Below, piece by piece: positions 17,280-27,300 of a stretch of 39,174 bases of DNA. A program made the position numbers and the translations under genes. A model generated the notes under the pieces. That model did not search any database, had not been told where the DNA came from, and was given only the letters and a program-made list of their open reading frames with translations. The DNA lies in contig JAOGIM010000016.1 in the NCBI GenBank assembly GCA_028150825.1, positions 1-39,174 of the forward strand. The letters run 5' to 3'. Numbering within the stretch: position 1 is the first letter of the stretch; every line of letters starts with the position of its first letter. The DNA comes from Paracoccaceae bacterium (GTDB lineage: Bacteria > Pseudomonadota > Alphaproteobacteria > Rhodobacterales > Rhodobacteraceae).

Positions 17280-19018
17280 TGGCTACATCTATTAGTCGCG
17301 CTGATTATGCTGCCATGTTTGGCCCTACAGTTGGGGACAAAGTTCGTCTAGCCGATACTGATCTGATCATCGAAGTGGAACGAGATCTCACGGCAGGACG
17401 CACCAATGGTGGCAACCGCATGGCCTATGGTGAGGAAGTGAAATTTGGTGGCGGCAAAGTCATCCGTGACGGCATGGGCCAATCCCAAACGACCCGTGCA
17501 GCAGGTGCTGTGGATACGGTGATTACTAACGCTCTGATAATTGATCACTCAGGCATCTACAAAGCAGATGTAGGTTTGCACGACGGGCGCATTCACAAGA
17601 TTGGAAAGGCTGGTAATCCCGACACACAACCGGGTGTGGATATCATCGTAGGTCCGGGAACCGAAGTTATTGCTGGTGAGGGCCACATCTTGACCGCGGG
17701 TGGTTTTGACAGCCATATCCACTTTATTTGCCCACAACAGATCGAAGATGCACTGCATTCGGGCCTGACCACATTGTTGGGCGGGGGCACCGGCCCAGCG
17801 CACGGCACTTTGGCAACGACTTGCACACCGGGATCATGGCATATTGGGCGTATGTTGCAGGCCGCAGATGCCTTTCCCATGAATCTTGCCTTTGCGGGCA
17901 AAGGCAATGCCAGTCAACCCGAAGCTTTGGTTGAAATGGTCAAAGGTGGTGCCTGTGCGCTGAAATTGCATGAGGATTGGGGAACGACCCCCGCCGCGAT
18001 TGATTGTTGTTTGTCTGTAGCAGATGACATGGATGTGCAGGTGATGATCCACACCGACACACTCAATGAGTCAGGTTTTGTTGAAACCACTGTGGCCGCG
18101 ATGAAAGGACGGACTATTCACGCCTTCCACACCGAGGGTGCGGGTGGTGGACATGCGCCTGACATTATCAAGATTTGTGGCGAACAGCATGTGTTGCCTT
18201 CTTCAACCAACCCAACGCGACCCTACACCGTCAATACATTGGAAGAGCATCTAGACATGTTGATGGTCTGCCATCACCTCGATAAATCTATCCCAGAGGA
18301 TGTGGCCTTTGCCGAAAGCCGCATTCGTCGCGAAACCATTGCAGCAGAAGATATCCTGCACGACATAGGCGCTTTTTCGATCATCGCCTCTGACAGCCAG
18401 GCGATGGGCCGTGTGGGTGAAGTATTGATCCGCACATGGCAAACCGCTGACAAGATGAAGAAGCAACGCGGCAGGCTCCCTGAAGAAACGGGTGAAAACG
18501 ATAACTACCGTGTGCGCCGCTATATTGCCAAATACACCATCAATCCTGCGATTGCTCATGGGATCAGTGGTGAAATCGGTAGCATCACTGAAGGCAAACG
18601 TGCTGATCTTGTACTATGGAACCCTGCGTTTTTTGGCGTCAAACCAGAGATGGTATTGATGGCAGGCACAATCGTTTGCGCCCAAATGGGCGATCCAAAT
18701 GCTTCGATACCGACCCCACAACCTGTCTATTCACGCCCCATGTTTGGGGCCTATGGTAAGTCTGTTGATCATTCAGCCGTCTGTTTTGTTTCTGCCGCAG
18801 CCCAAGCGGATGGGATTGGCGGCAAGTTGGGTTTGTCAAAACAAACCATGGCTGTTGAAAACACCCGCAACATTGGCAAATCCCATTTGATCCACAACAC
18901 CGCCACACCCCATATGGAGGTCAATCCAGAGACCTATGAGGTGCGCGCTAATGGTGAACTTTTAACATGTGAACCCGCCATGGAACTTCCGATGGCTCAA
19001 AGGTATTTCTTATTCTGA
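17279..19018 (+). CDS. ureC: Urease alpha (catalytic) subunit UreC
   Basis: A 579-residue catalytic subunit that hydrolyses urea to ammonia and carbamate. All metallocentre motifs are visible: [11 protein letters not shown] (two nickel-binding His), [12 protein letters not shown] (the carbamylated Lys), [13 protein letters not shown] and [16 protein letters not shown] (further His), the flap [13 protein letters not shown] with catalytic Cys and His, and [13 protein letters not shown] with the nickel-binding Asp. Nothing essential is missing, so the enzyme should be active once matured. It starts by ATG overlapping the ureB stop and ends in TGATG shared with ureE. Confidence 0.99.
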   Translation: MATSISRADYAAMFGPTVGDKVRLADTDLIIEVERDLTAGRTNGGNRMAYGEEVKFGGGKVIRDGMGQSQTTRAAGAVDTVITNALIIDHSGIYKADVGLHDGRIHKIGKAGNPDTQPGVDIIVGPGTEVIAGEGHILTAGGFDSHIHFICPQQIEDALHSGLTTLLGGGTGPAHGTLATTCTPGSWHIGRMLQAADAFPMNLAFAGKGNASQPEALVEMVKGGACALKLHEDWGTTPAAIDCCLSVADDMDVQVMIHTDTLNESGFVETTVAAMKGRTIHAFHTEGAGGGHAPDIIKICGEQHVLPSSTNPTRPYTVNTLEEHLDMLMVCHHLDKSIPEDVAFAESRIRRETIAAEDILHDIGAFSIIASDSQAMGRVGEVLIRTWQTADKMKKQRGRLPEETGENDNYRVRRYIAKYTINPAIAHGISGEIGSITEGKRADLVLWNPAFFGVKPEMVLMAGTIVCAQMGDPNASIPTPQPVYSRPMFGAYGKSVDHSAVCFVSAAAQADGIGGKLGLSKQTMAVENTRNIGKSHLIHNTATPHMEVNPETYEVRANGELLTCEPAMELPMAQRYFLF

Positions 19019-19497
19019 TGACTGATTATATTTCTCAAACCATCCTAAAAACTGGCGCATGGAAGGATGCGTCTGATAGCTGTTTCCTCTCTTATGAGGA
19101 CAGATTTTTGCGCCGCAAGGTTCTTACAACCGTGAAGGGCGCAACACTTTTGGTGGACCTCGCTCATACTACGTCTTTGGATCATGGCGATGCTTTTGAA
19201 TTGGCTGACGGCCAAATGATTGAAGTTGTGGCCGCACCCGAGCCATTGCTGGAGATCACCGGTGATCTGGTGCAATTGGCTTGGCATATTGGCAATCGCC
19301 ACACCCCCTGCCAAATCGAGAGTGATCGCCTGCTGATCCAAAACGATGTGGTCATTGGCCATATGCTTATACATCTGGGCGCAACTGTGACGCAGATAGA
19401 CGCACCCTTCACGCCAGAGGGCGGTGCCTATGGCCACGGGCGCACCCATTCGCATGAACACGGTGCCACTGCGCATGACCACGTACATGACCACTGA
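19018..19497 (+). CDS. ureE: Urease nickel metallochaperone UreE
   Basis: A 159-residue UreE. The N-terminal domain resembles the peptide-binding domain (FLSYEDRFLRRKVLTTVKG). The metal-binding domain contains LAWHIGNRHTPCQIE, where the second His is the conserved metal ligand. It ends in a His-rich tail ([21 protein letters not shown] region), which stores nickel in several UreE proteins. Its start overlaps the ureC stop (TGATG), and its end overlaps the ureF start by about 11 bases. The His codons of the tail are thus read in another frame at the beginning of the longest ureF reading frame. Confidence 0.96.
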   Translation: MTDYISQTILKTGAWKDASDSCFLSYEDRFLRRKVLTTVKGATLLVDLAHTTSLDHGDAFELADGQMIEVVAAPEPLLEITGDLVQLAWHIGNRHTPCQIESDRLLIQNDVVIGHMLIHLGATVTQIDAPFTPEGGAYGHGRTHSHEHGATAHDHVHDH

Positions 19498-20125
19498 CGT
19501 ATTAACCTTATCACAGTTGTTATCGCCCAGCTTTCCTGTCGGGGCTTTTGCCTACTCACATGGGCTTGAGAAAGCTGTGAGCGAGGGGCGGGTTGTGTCG
19601 GCTCAAACCCTGCAATCTTGGCTGTTGGACCTGTTGGAACATGGTGGCGCACGCTCGGACGCCGTGTTGTTGAATGCGGCCTTTGGTGCGACTGAGGACA
19701 CGGTTGCAATGATTAACACCCATGCACGGGCCTTTGCTGCCTCATCGGAGCGGTTGAAAGAAATAGATTTGCAAGGTGCTGCCTTTTGCGAGACCGTTGA
19801 GACAGTTTGGGGCATTGAACTTGGACGGCTTTGCTATCCTGTTTCTCTTGGCCGCGCGGCTGCGGCGCTTACCCTTGATCCTGAACTGACCACCGCGATG
19901 TATCTGCAATCGTTCATTTCAAACCTAACGGGTGCCGCAATGCGATTAATCCCATTGGGGCAAGTGGATGGACAGAAAACTCAAATCGCTTTGAAGCCAT
20001 ATTGCACAGAAATGGCCAAGCAGTTGCGCAGTGCTACATTGGACGATCTACACAACAGTGCCTGGCTGTCCGATATAGCAGCAATGCGCCACGAAACCCA
20101 ATATTCACGCGTCTTTCGCACATAA
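19487..20125 (+). CDS. ureF: Urease accessory protein UreF
   Basis: About 212 residues of a UreF protein: [20 protein letters not shown], the diagnostic N-terminal motif, then [19 protein letters not shown] and a helical body ending RVFRT. UreF bridges UreD and UreG and acts as a GTPase-activating or gating factor in nickel insertion. The start is uncertain. I chose the ATG at 19487 (MTTDVLTL), but the in-frame ATG at 19475 is equally possible, and neither has a clear ribosome site. Expression probably depends on coupling to ureE. ureG follows after 11 bases. Confidence 0.95.
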   Translation: MTTDVLTLSQLLSPSFPVGAFAYSHGLEKAVSEGRVVSAQTLQSWLLDLLEHGGARSDAVLLNAAFGATEDTVAMINTHARAFAASSERLKEIDLQGAAFCETVETVWGIELGRLCYPVSLGRAAAALTLDPELTTAMYLQSFISNLTGAAMRLIPLGQVDGQKTQIALKPYCTEMAKQLRSATLDDLHNSAWLSDIAAMRHETQYSRVFRT

Positions 20126-20136
20126 GGAGACAATTC

Positions 20137-20763
20137 ATGGCGTCGAAAAACGGCCCCCTTCGCATAGGTATCGGTGGTCCTGTTGGAGCGGGAAAAACAA
20201 CTTTAACAGCTGCAATGGCCAAGATACTACATCCCAAGACGTCTATTGGTATCATAACTAACGACATCTACACCCAAGAAGATGCTGAAGCCTTGATGCG
20301 GATGCAAATCCTACCCCAAGACCGCGTGATTGGTGTGGAAACAGGAGGCTGCCCACATACAGCCATCCGCGAGGATGCCTCAATCAATTTGGCCGCTATT
20401 AGCGAAATGCGCGAGCGTCATCCCGATGTCGAGATTGTTCTGATAGAGAGTGGCGGTGACAACCTGTCTGCCACCTTCAGCCCCGAATTAGCGGATGTGA
20501 CGGTTTATGTGATCGACGTTGCTGCAGGTGAAGAAATTCCGCGCAAAGGGGGGCCTGCGATTACAAAGTCAGATGTGTTGGTCATCAACAAAACTGATCT
20601 TGCTCCCCACGTTGGAGCTTCACTTGATGTGATGGCGCGTGATGCCACGCGGATGCGTGGGGACAAACCATTTGTCTTTACCATCCTGCGCAATGGCGTT
20701 GGCGCGGACAAAGTGATCAGCCTGTTGGCGGGTATTGGTGGGTTTGAAGACCCCACGTCTTAA
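20137..20763 (+). CDS. ureG: Urease accessory GTPase UreG
   Basis: A 208-residue SIMIBI-class GTPase. The P-loop [11 protein letters not shown] lies at residues 13-23. [15 protein letters not shown] carries the CPH nickel-binding motif, [14 protein letters not shown] follows, and [10 protein letters not shown] gives guanine specificity. GTP hydrolysis drives nickel transfer to apo-urease. The ATG at 20137 has AAGGAGA 7 bases upstream; a longer reading frame from 20002 is only overlap with ureF. It is the last gene of the operon. Its TAA (20761-20763) overlaps the stop of urtE on the opposite strand (20760-20762), leaving no room for a conventional terminator between the two operons. Confidence 0.98.
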   Translation: MASKNGPLRIGIGGPVGAGKTTLTAAMAKILHPKTSIGIITNDIYTQEDAEALMRMQILPQDRVIGVETGGCPHTAIREDASINLAAISEMRERHPDVEIVLIESGGDNLSATFSPELADVTVYVIDVAAGEEIPRKGGPAITKSDVLVINKTDLAPHVGASLDVMARDATRMRGDKPFVFTILRNGVGADKVISLLAGIGGFEDPTS

Positions 20764-21455
20764 ACCATCGCAGCATCATAAAGCGTCTGACGGTCCAAGC
20801 CGTCGGCGCGTTTATTGAATGAAACGCTGCCACGTTTCATAACCGTGAATTCATCTCCAAGCTCATACGCAAAGTCGAAAAACTGTTCGACCAAAACAAT
20901 GGCCATGTCGCCTTGATCACACAGAATGCGAATGACCCTGCCAATTTGCTGAATAATGTTGGGCTGAATGCCTTCAGTTGGTTCATCCAGCAACAAGACC
21001 TTGGGCCGCGTGATCAAAGCGCGTGCGATCGCAAGCTGCTGCTGTTGCCCACCAGAAAGGTCGCCGCCCCGTCGCCCTCCCATATCATGCAGCACAGGAA
21101 ACAGATCATAAATGTGATCAGGAACTTTGTGATCTGACTTGTTCAGACAGGCAAATCCGCTCTCAAGGTTTTCCACCACACTCATCAAAGGGAAAACTTC
21201 GCGCCCTTGGGGCACATAGGCGATCCCTGCCTTTGCCGCGTCAAATGGGCTGAGGTGATTGACCACCTTCCCGTCCAAAGTGATGGTGCCATCCGCGTAA
21301 GGGTGACGTCCGGAAATTGCCTTGAGCAAGCTGGTTTTACCCACGCCATTGGTGCCCATCACCGCGGTCACTTCGCCCGCTTTGGCACTCAGAGACATAT
21401 TATTCAAAATTTGGCTTTGCACGTATTTCAGGGTTAGGTTCTGGATATCCAACAT
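20760..21455 (-). CDS. urtE: Urea ABC transporter ATP-binding protein UrtE
   Basis: A 231-residue ABC ATPase of the LivF type. Walker A is [10 protein letters not shown] near residues 34-43, the signature is [15 protein letters not shown], and Walker B is [16 protein letters not shown]. Gene order urtABCDE and adjacency to urease identify it as UrtE, one of two ATPases powering urea uptake. It ends convergently on ureG with overlapping stop codons. It follows urtD by 3 bases and must be translated from the same message. Confidence 0.95.
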   Translation of the reverse strand: MLDIQNLTLKYVQSQILNNMSLSAKAGEVTAVMGTNGVGKTSLLKAISGRHPYADGTITLDGKVVNHLSPFDAAKAGIAYVPQGREVFPLMSVVENLESGFACLNKSDHKVPDHIYDLFPVLHDMGGRRGGDLSGGQQQQLAIARALITRPKVLLLDEPTEGIQPNIIQQIGRVIRILCDQGDMAIVLVEQFFDFAYELGDEFTVMKRGSVSFNKRADGLDRQTLYDAAMV

Positions 21456-21458
21456 ACT

Positions 21459-22199
21459 TTATCGCCCCAAATACACGTCGATGACGTCTTGATTCTTCGT
21501 TACGTGATCCAGAGATCCTTCAGCCAAAACAGACCCTTGGTGCAACACGGTAACCTTACAGTTGAGGCGACGCACAAATTCCATATCATGTTCGACAACC
21601 ACAACCGCACGCGTTTTTGCAGCACGCACTAGGATGTCTGTGGTCTGCTCACGTTCTGTCGCAGACATCCCTGCAGCAGGTTCATCCACCAACAAAAGAC
21701 GCGGATCTTGGGCCAACAGCATACCAATCTCCAGCCAATGTTTTTGCCCGTGACTGAGCGCCCCCGACAGTTGATCAAGCGCATCCGTTAACCCGATGTC
21801 GTCACTGACAGCACGTACACGATCTTCTGTGTCAGGAGCTGCACGATTGAACAACAAATCAAACGGGCTGCGTGGATTCTTCAATGCCATGGTGATGTTT
21901 TCACGCACAGTCTGTTCATCAAAAACAGTCGGCTTTTGGAACTTTCGCCCAATGCCCGCTTGGGCGATTTGGCTTTCGTTCATATCCAGTAGTGACGACG
22001 ATTTCTTGCCCCAGATCACATAGCCTTCATCTGGCTTTGTGTTGCCCGTCACAATGTCCATAAAGGTTGTTTTACCAGCACCATTTGGGCCAATAATCGC
22101 ACGAAGTTCTACTTCTCCAATTTGGATGGATAAGTTGTTGATCGCTTTGAATCCATCGAAGTGAACACTAACACCTGAGACTTCTAAAAGCGTGTTCAT
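21459..22199 (-). CDS. urtD: Urea ABC transporter ATP-binding protein UrtD
   Basis: A 246-residue ABC ATPase of the LivG type. Walker A is GPNGAGKTTF, GRKFQKPTVF lies at the Q-loop region, LSHGQKHWLEIGMLL is the signature with His for the usual second Gly, as common in UrtD, and LLLVDEPAAGMSATE is Walker B. The ATG start overlaps the stop of urtC by 4 bases (ATGA type). It partners UrtE on the cytoplasmic face of the UrtBC channel. Confidence 0.95.
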   Translation of the reverse strand: MNTLLEVSGVSVHFDGFKAINNLSIQIGEVELRAIIGPNGAGKTTFMDIVTGNTKPDEGYVIWGKKSSSLLDMNESQIAQAGIGRKFQKPTVFDEQTVRENITMALKNPRSPFDLLFNRAAPDTEDRVRAVSDDIGLTDALDQLSGALSHGQKHWLEIGMLLAQDPRLLLVDEPAAGMSATEREQTTDILVRAAKTRAVVVVEHDMEFVRRLNCKVTVLHQGSVLAEGSLDHVTKNQDVIDVYLGR

Positions 22200-23371
22200 T
22201 GTTGTTTCTCCCGGTAATTGGAAATCAGATCAAACAAACCACCAATTCCTTTTGGGAAGAAAAGTGTGACCCCGACGAAGGTCAGTCCAAGAAGGACCAG
22301 CCACCAGTCTGTCCATTTAAATAAGTATAAGCCAAGGTTGATGTCGGGTGCGCTGCCGCCTGTGAACCATGATGACATAAGCGAAACGAAAACTGCACCA
22401 ATCACCGCACCATAAAGACGTCCACGCCCGCCAATCGCCACCCATACGGCCAGATAGATTGATGCAATTGGGGCAATTTCTGCGGGATTGATGATGCCCG
22501 CTTGGGGGTAATACAGCGCCCCTGCGATACCTGCGATCATTGCAGTGGTAGTGAAGATGAACAATTTATAGGATTCAACGTGATAGCCCAAAAACCGCAC
22601 CCGCGTTTCGTTATCGCGAATGGCGCGGATGACAGAGCCGAATTTGCCCGCAAGCATCCACGCAAAGAACACATATCCAGCCCCGAGTGCGAAAGCAGAA
22701 GCCCAGAAAAACCAAAGCGATAGCGTCGCTTGTGAAACGGCCTCAAGGCCCGGGATGTTCTGCAAACCCGACAGACCGTTGTTTCCGCGCAGTCCCGTAT
22801 CGTTTTGGAATAGATAAAGCGAAAGCGCGAGTGTCATCGCCTGTGTCAAGATCGACAGGTAAACCCCTGTAACGCGGCTGCGAAATGCCAACCAGCCAAA
22901 GACCAAAGCCAGCACCCCCGGCACAAGAATAACAGCAAAAAGTTGCAATGTAAGCGAATGAGAGAACGCCCATATCAGAGGAAATTCTGAACTGCCCACA
23001 ACGCCAAAAATCTGTGTACCAATTGCGTTTGTTACTTCGTCAGGTGTGGGTGGCAGGATGTTGTTTTCTAGCGATCCAATAACGATGTCTTTGGTGCGAT
23101 CATACATCAGCCACATACCGATGGCATACCCACCGATCCCAAAGAAGGCAAAATGGCCAAGGCTTAGAATACCACAATACCCCCAGACCACGTCCATCGC
23201 GATAGCAACGAGGCATAGGCACAGCGTCTTGCCCAAGGTCTTGAGAAACGATGTCGAGACAATTGACGAGCCTGCCGCTTCACTAAAGATGGTCACAAGA
23301 ACTGTGAACACCGATAGCCCAAGCAGGAACCAAAGAACGGACGGATTTTTTGCAATGAAAGTGCGTTCCAT
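22196..23371 (-). CDS. urtC: Urea ABC transporter permease UrtC
   Basis: A 391-residue LivM-type inner-membrane permease with about ten hydrophobic segments. It begins NPSVLWFLLGLSVFTVLVTI and includes WGYCGILSLGHFAFFGIGGYAIG, the characteristic early loop. The EAA-like coupling loop lies in VIRAIRDNETRVRFLGY, and the C-terminal part reads LYGAVIGAVFVSLM. It pairs with UrtB to form the urea channel. Spacing is tight: 2 bases after urtB and a 4-base overlap with urtD. Confidence 0.95.
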   Translation of the reverse strand: MERTFIAKNPSVLWFLLGLSVFTVLVTIFSEAAGSSIVSTSFLKTLGKTLCLCLVAIAMDVVWGYCGILSLGHFAFFGIGGYAIGMWLMYDRTKDIVIGSLENNILPPTPDEVTNAIGTQIFGVVGSSEFPLIWAFSHSLTLQLFAVILVPGVLALVFGWLAFRSRVTGVYLSILTQAMTLALSLYLFQNDTGLRGNNGLSGLQNIPGLEAVSQATLSLWFFWASAFALGAGYVFFAWMLAGKFGSVIRAIRDNETRVRFLGYHVESYKLFIFTTTAMIAGIAGALYYPQAGIINPAEIAPIASIYLAVWVAIGGRGRLYGAVIGAVFVSLMSSWFTGGSAPDINLGLYLFKWTDWWLVLLGLTFVGVTLFFPKGIGGLFDLISNYREKQQ

Positions 23372-23373
23372 AA

Positions 23374-25299
23374 TTAATCTCCCGCCGCGCGGCCTTTAAG
23401 GGCAACAATGCCCTTGGGCCGAAATTGAATGAACAGGATCACGAAGAGGATCATATAAGTTTGAGCGGCTAAGGTGTTCGAAGGGTTCAACCATTCGATC
23501 CCCTTTTGGCCAAAGCCGATCATTGCGGCACCTGCCAGTGTGCCCCAGACATTGCCAACGCCACCAACCACAACGGTCATAAAGCTTTGGACGATGTAGT
23601 CGGACCCCATTTCGGATGTCACCTTGGCATACAATCCAATCGCAACCCCAGCGATACCTGCGATGCCGGAACCAAGGCCGAAGGTCATCATGTTAATGCG
23701 ATCAGGATTGATCCCCATAGATGATGCCATCCCCGGATTTTGTGTCACTGCACGCACCTCAAGGCCCAAACGGGTTCTCTTAAGAATGTAGATAATCAAG
23801 CCAAGAAACAGCAACGCCAGGATGAAAATTGCGATCCGAATAAAGCTGATCTGGATGACATCATTCACGACCCAAGCCCCTGCCAGCCAGTCGGGAGATG
23901 TAAGCGGGCGTGCTTGGGTGCCAAAGGCGTTCTTAGCCAATTGCTGCAAAGCAATCGAAACACCGAAGGTCGCCAACAATGTTTCCAATGGTCTGTGATA
24001 CAGACGACGAATGACAAGCCGCTCCATAACGACCCCAGCCACAAACGTGACCACAAAGGCTAAAGGCAAGGCTACAAAGATCGACACGGTGTAGTTTGGA
24101 ATGATCAGCTGCACGACATAGCCCGTGTAGGCCCCCATCATAATGAATTCACCATGGGCCATATTTATGACCCCCATGACGCCAAAGGTGATCGCAAGAC
24201 CAATCGCAGCCAAAAAGAAGATCGACGCCAGCGACAGTGCATCCAATGTCAGATCTGCAAACTGTGCGGTTGCTACGCGGTTGTCCGCGGATTTACGTGC
24301 TACCTCTGCTGCTGCAGTGATTTGCGCATTTGGTTCTGCATATAATTCATAAAACACATGCCTTAAGAGCGCCGCATCACGTACCTCTTGGGTGATCAAA
24401 GTAGGGACGCTGCCCTGTGTGGCCAACGCGAAATAGGCGGCTTCACGCATCAAAGGGTCGTCCATTTGCATTACTGGGAAACCCGCAATGCGCTCCTCAA
24501 TAATATTAGCTTCAAGCACCTTTTTGATATCGCTGACTGTTTGTTTGGGGGGTGCTAGTTTTGCTTCAACCAAGGCACCGTAAGATGAGTCTGGGGCCAC
24601 CATAGGATCAAGAATAGCCGCAATGTTGCCTTGGGGTGTCACGCTCGCAACCCCTGTGGACGTGGTTAAAATTTGATTCAATACAGCGCGGGCTTCGACA
24701 GACATGTCCACCGAAAGGCTGTTGATCGCTGCAATGCGGTCTTGGGTCTCTATGGCAAAGCGCGCTGACAGAAAGTTGGCCAGCTGGATTTTGCGCGCTT
24801 TGAGTGCCGCATCAAACTCGCCATCAATTGAGGCCATCAAGGGGATCAACTGTGCAGCTTCGGGACGACGTCCGATTGAGGCAACAGCCGTTTCGCGTCG
24901 TGTCAGATCGGGATCCAAAAGTTGGAATTGTACCAAGGCTGTACCGATCAAGCGCCGCACACCACCATTGGGTTTCAGTTGTTTGAAATCAGATTTAGGT
25001 GCGGTTGTTTTTGCTTGTGTGTCCAAATCTGTAAGTGTAAGCTTGCTCCCCGCCGCAGTGGCCACAAAGAAGGTGCCATCGTTGCGCTGCCAGATATTTT
25101 TTTCGGACCATTGCTCCAAGAAAAAGATGATTTGAGGCAAACCAGAGGCAGTAATCGCATCAATAGTCTCGCCCACAGTTTTACGCGAAGGTTTCGCTAT
25201 TTCACTCGCGTAGGCCTGTAGAATAGGTTGAAGCGTTTGTGCCGTAACGGCAGGCACTCCGCAGATCATAAGCATCAAAGCAAAAAGGGCGCAGCGCAT
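23374..25299 (-). CDS. urtB: Urea ABC transporter permease UrtB with long N-terminal domain
   Basis: A 641-residue protein. A signal-like N-terminus (MRCALFALMLMICGVPAVTA) is followed by some 330 residues of extracytoplasmic, partly helical sequence with HEAT-like pieces (for example LMREAAYFALATQGSVPTL). The LivH-type permease follows, from about residue 350, with GVMGVINMAHGEFIMMGAYTG and MVVVGGVGNVWGTLAGA-like motifs near the end. Extended UrtB proteins of this length are common in proteobacteria, while plain LivH is about 300 residues. The role of the extension is unknown; it may contact UrtA. A hairpin lies between it and urtA. Confidence 0.95.
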   Translation of the reverse strand: MRCALFALMLMICGVPAVTAQTLQPILQAYASEIAKPSRKTVGETIDAITASGLPQIIFFLEQWSEKNIWQRNDGTFFVATAAGSKLTLTDLDTQAKTTAPKSDFKQLKPNGGVRRLIGTALVQFQLLDPDLTRRETAVASIGRRPEAAQLIPLMASIDGEFDAALKARKIQLANFLSARFAIETQDRIAAINSLSVDMSVEARAVLNQILTTSTGVASVTPQGNIAAILDPMVAPDSSYGALVEAKLAPPKQTVSDIKKVLEANIIEERIAGFPVMQMDDPLMREAAYFALATQGSVPTLITQEVRDAALLRHVFYELYAEPNAQITAAAEVARKSADNRVATAQFADLTLDALSLASIFFLAAIGLAITFGVMGVINMAHGEFIMMGAYTGYVVQLIIPNYTVSIFVALPLAFVVTFVAGVVMERLVIRRLYHRPLETLLATFGVSIALQQLAKNAFGTQARPLTSPDWLAGAWVVNDVIQISFIRIAIFILALLFLGLIIYILKRTRLGLEVRAVTQNPGMASSMGINPDRINMMTFGLGSGIAGIAGVAIGLYAKVTSEMGSDYIVQSFMTVVVGGVGNVWGTLAGAAMIGFGQKGIEWLNPSNTLAAQTYMILFVILFIQFRPKGIVALKGRAAGD

Positions 25300-25317
25300 A
25301 TTCAGTCTTTCAATTAT

Positions 25318-25365
25318 TTAAAAACAAGCACGCGGTTTCACACTGAGATAGGGACCGCGCGCCTG
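25318..25365 (-). terminator. Stem-loop between urtA and urtB (partial terminator/stabiliser)
   Basis: On the minus strand CAGGCGCGCGGT pairs with ACCGCGTGCTTG over 12 bp with two G-U pairs, followed by TTTTTAAAT. It begins about 10 bases after the urtA stop. In ABC importer operons such a structure typically ends part of the transcripts or protects the upstream message, so that the binding protein is made in excess over the membrane parts. Confidence 0.75.
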
Positions 25366-25375
25366 CGTCATAAGC

Positions 25376-26665
25376 TTAGTAGTTAGATGTCAGCTGAACG
25401 CATGTTTCCGTTTCAACATTGTACATACCGCAACCCAAGTCTTTCCAATCCGACTTCAGCACAGCAGAGGCTGGCAAGAAGTCAGTCCATGCATCACCTG
25501 GTACTTCAGTCGTCTGGCTGATGATGTCGAATTGACCGTCTGCTTGAATTTCACCAATCAAAACTGGTTTAGCCAAGTGGTGGTTTGTCAACATGACAGC
25601 AGTGCCGCCTGTCAGGTTCGGGTACTCTTGGCCATACATGGCTGAGCGCACTGAATCTACGTCAGTTGTACCAGCCTCGGTTGCCGCATTTACCCACATA
25701 TTAAAGCCAATAAAGTGTGCTTCCATTGGATCGTTTGTGACACGCTCTTCGCCAGCAAAGGCTTTCCAAGCAGCAATAAAGTCTGTGTTGGCTTCAGACT
25801 CTGCAGATTGGAAGTAGTTCCAAGCAGCCAAGTGACCCACCAGGTTGGATGTGTCCAAGCCAGACAGTTCTTCCTCACCCACAGAGAATGCAACAACTGG
25901 GATGTCATCCGCAGCGATGCCTGCTGCCGCCAGCTCTTTGTAGAAACCGATGTTTGCGTCGCCGTTGATTGTAGAGATCACACCAACTTGTTTGCCGTCT
26001 TCGCCCAATGCAACAACGTCAGCAACGATAGTTGCCCAGTCAGATTGACCAAATGGTGTGTAGTTCACAAAGATATCGTCAGCAGCAATACCTTTGGCTG
26101 TAAGATAGGATTCAAGGATGTTGTTTGTTGTGCGCGGATACACATAGTCTGTACCAAGCAGTGCAAATTTCTCGACGCCAAGCTCTTCTAGGAAGTAGTC
26201 CGTTGCTGGAATAGCCTGCTGGTTTGGCGCAGCACCCGTATAGAATACGTTTTTAGAAGACTCTTCGCCTTCGTATTGAACTGGGTAGAACAGCAGACCG
26301 TTTAATTCTTCGATCACCGGCAAAACTGATTTGCGAGACACCGATGTCCAGTTGCCAAAGATGACGTCTACTTCGTTGACAGTCAGAAGCTCACGAGCTT
26401 TTTCAGCAAATAACGGCCAATCGGATGCAGGGTCGACAACAACCGCTTGTAGCTCACAGCCAAGTAAGCCGCCTTTAGCGTTTTGCTGTTCGATCAGCAT
26501 CAACATCGCATCCTTTAGTGTGGTTTCAGAGATCGCCATGGAACCGGACAGAGAGTGCAGTACACCAACTTTAATTGGGTCGACACAGTCTGCCACAGCA
26601 GCTGTACCAGCAATGGAAAGTATACCGGCGGAAAGAGTGGAAAGAAAATTGGAACGAATAAACAA
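25376..26665 (-). CDS. urtA: Urea-binding periplasmic protein UrtA
   Basis: A 429-residue substrate-binding protein with a Sec signal peptide (residues 1 to about 25, ending TAAVADC). The mature part matches UrtA/FmdD-type binding proteins: IKVGVLHSLSGSMAISETTL, DVIFGNWTSVSRKSVLPVIE, GLLFYPVQYEGEESS and FALLGTDYVYPRTTNNILE. The start is a TTG well supported by AGGAGG 8 bases upstream; no suitable ATG exists. It is the first and probably most highly expressed gene of urtABCDE. The promoter should lie within the 300 bases to the right; I could not find a convincing sigma-54 site. Confidence 0.97.
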   Translation of the reverse strand: MFIRSNFLSTLSAGILSIAGTAAVADCVDPIKVGVLHSLSGSMAISETTLKDAMLMLIEQQNAKGGLLGCELQAVVVDPASDWPLFAEKARELLTVNEVDVIFGNWTSVSRKSVLPVIEELNGLLFYPVQYEGEESSKNVFYTGAAPNQQAIPATDYFLEELGVEKFALLGTDYVYPRTTNNILESYLTAKGIAADDIFVNYTPFGQSDWATIVADVVALGEDGKQVGVISTINGDANIGFYKELAAAGIAADDIPVVAFSVGEEELSGLDTSNLVGHLAAWNYFQSAESEANTDFIAAWKAFAGEERVTNDPMEAHFIGFNMWVNAATEAGTTDVDSVRSAMYGQEYPNLTGGTAVMLTNHHLAKPVLIGEIQADGQFDIISQTTEVPGDAWTDFLPASAVLKSDWKDLGCGMYNVETETCVQLTSNY

Positions 26666-26965
26666 GGGGTAAGCCTCCTAATTATTGCTACGTTCCCCGT
26701 CATCCATGCTAGGCAAGCCTATAGCTTGGTGATATACGGTTTACGCAGCTTCTTGTTGCAGCCATGCGGGGGTAGTTTTCTGCCAGGATTGCACCCTCGC
26801 GTGGCATTTAATTTCCCATTCGGGATAATAGTAGTAATTGACAATAAAATTGCGAGTTGAAGTAGTTCTAGAAAATTCGTGCATAGAATCCGCTGCATTG
26901 CTTAAAATTTGAGCAACTTGATTTCTCTTGTATGGTTTTTAGGCATCTGGAACGCGCCAAGATCA

Positions 26966-27262
26966 GTTCAACACTATTATTGCCGCCACTCAGCGAGAGC
27001 AGCCGCACGGTTTATCTTGAAGTTGGTGGGTGAGTAAAGTTGGCGTTCCCAACAAAACTCCACCCCAACAAAATTTAAAACGCTAATACTAAAGGCCAAG
27101 GTCCAAGGCGCGGGGCCCTAGGATGGGGGGCCACTGGCGCCGATTGCAGCTGAACCGTAACGATTGGGTACAGTAACCTCTGCCGTTGGCCCGCGGTCCA
27201 AGCAAAACCATCCAACGCCAACTGAGCCCAGCTAACACTACAGGCAGGACGTGGGTCGCCAT
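26966..27262 (+). repeat. Dispersed repeat family R, copy 5 (head plus partial core)
   Basis: ATTGCCGCCACTCAGCGAGA and ACGGTTTATCTTGAAGTTGG match the head. AAGGTCCAAGGCGCGGGGCC, TAACGATTGGGTACAGTAAC, GCAAAACCATCCAACGCC and AACTGAGC match the core. It stops at GTGGGTCGCC, losing the GGTTCCC and tail blocks. It fills much of the gap between urtA and the small gene at 27301. Confidence 0.7.
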
Positions 27263-27266
27263 AATT

Positions 27267-27294
27267 AAAAAACGCTCTAACCCTAGCCAGAGCG
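27267..27294 (-). terminator. Intrinsic terminator on the minus strand with no visible gene
   Basis: Minus-strand CGCTCT and AGAGCG form a 6-bp stem around a 10-base loop (GGCTAGGGTT), followed by TTTTTTAATT. The shape is a textbook Rho-independent terminator. No minus-strand gene is evident in the several hundred bases to its right. Confidence 0.6.
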
Positions 27295-27300
27295 CTGAAG

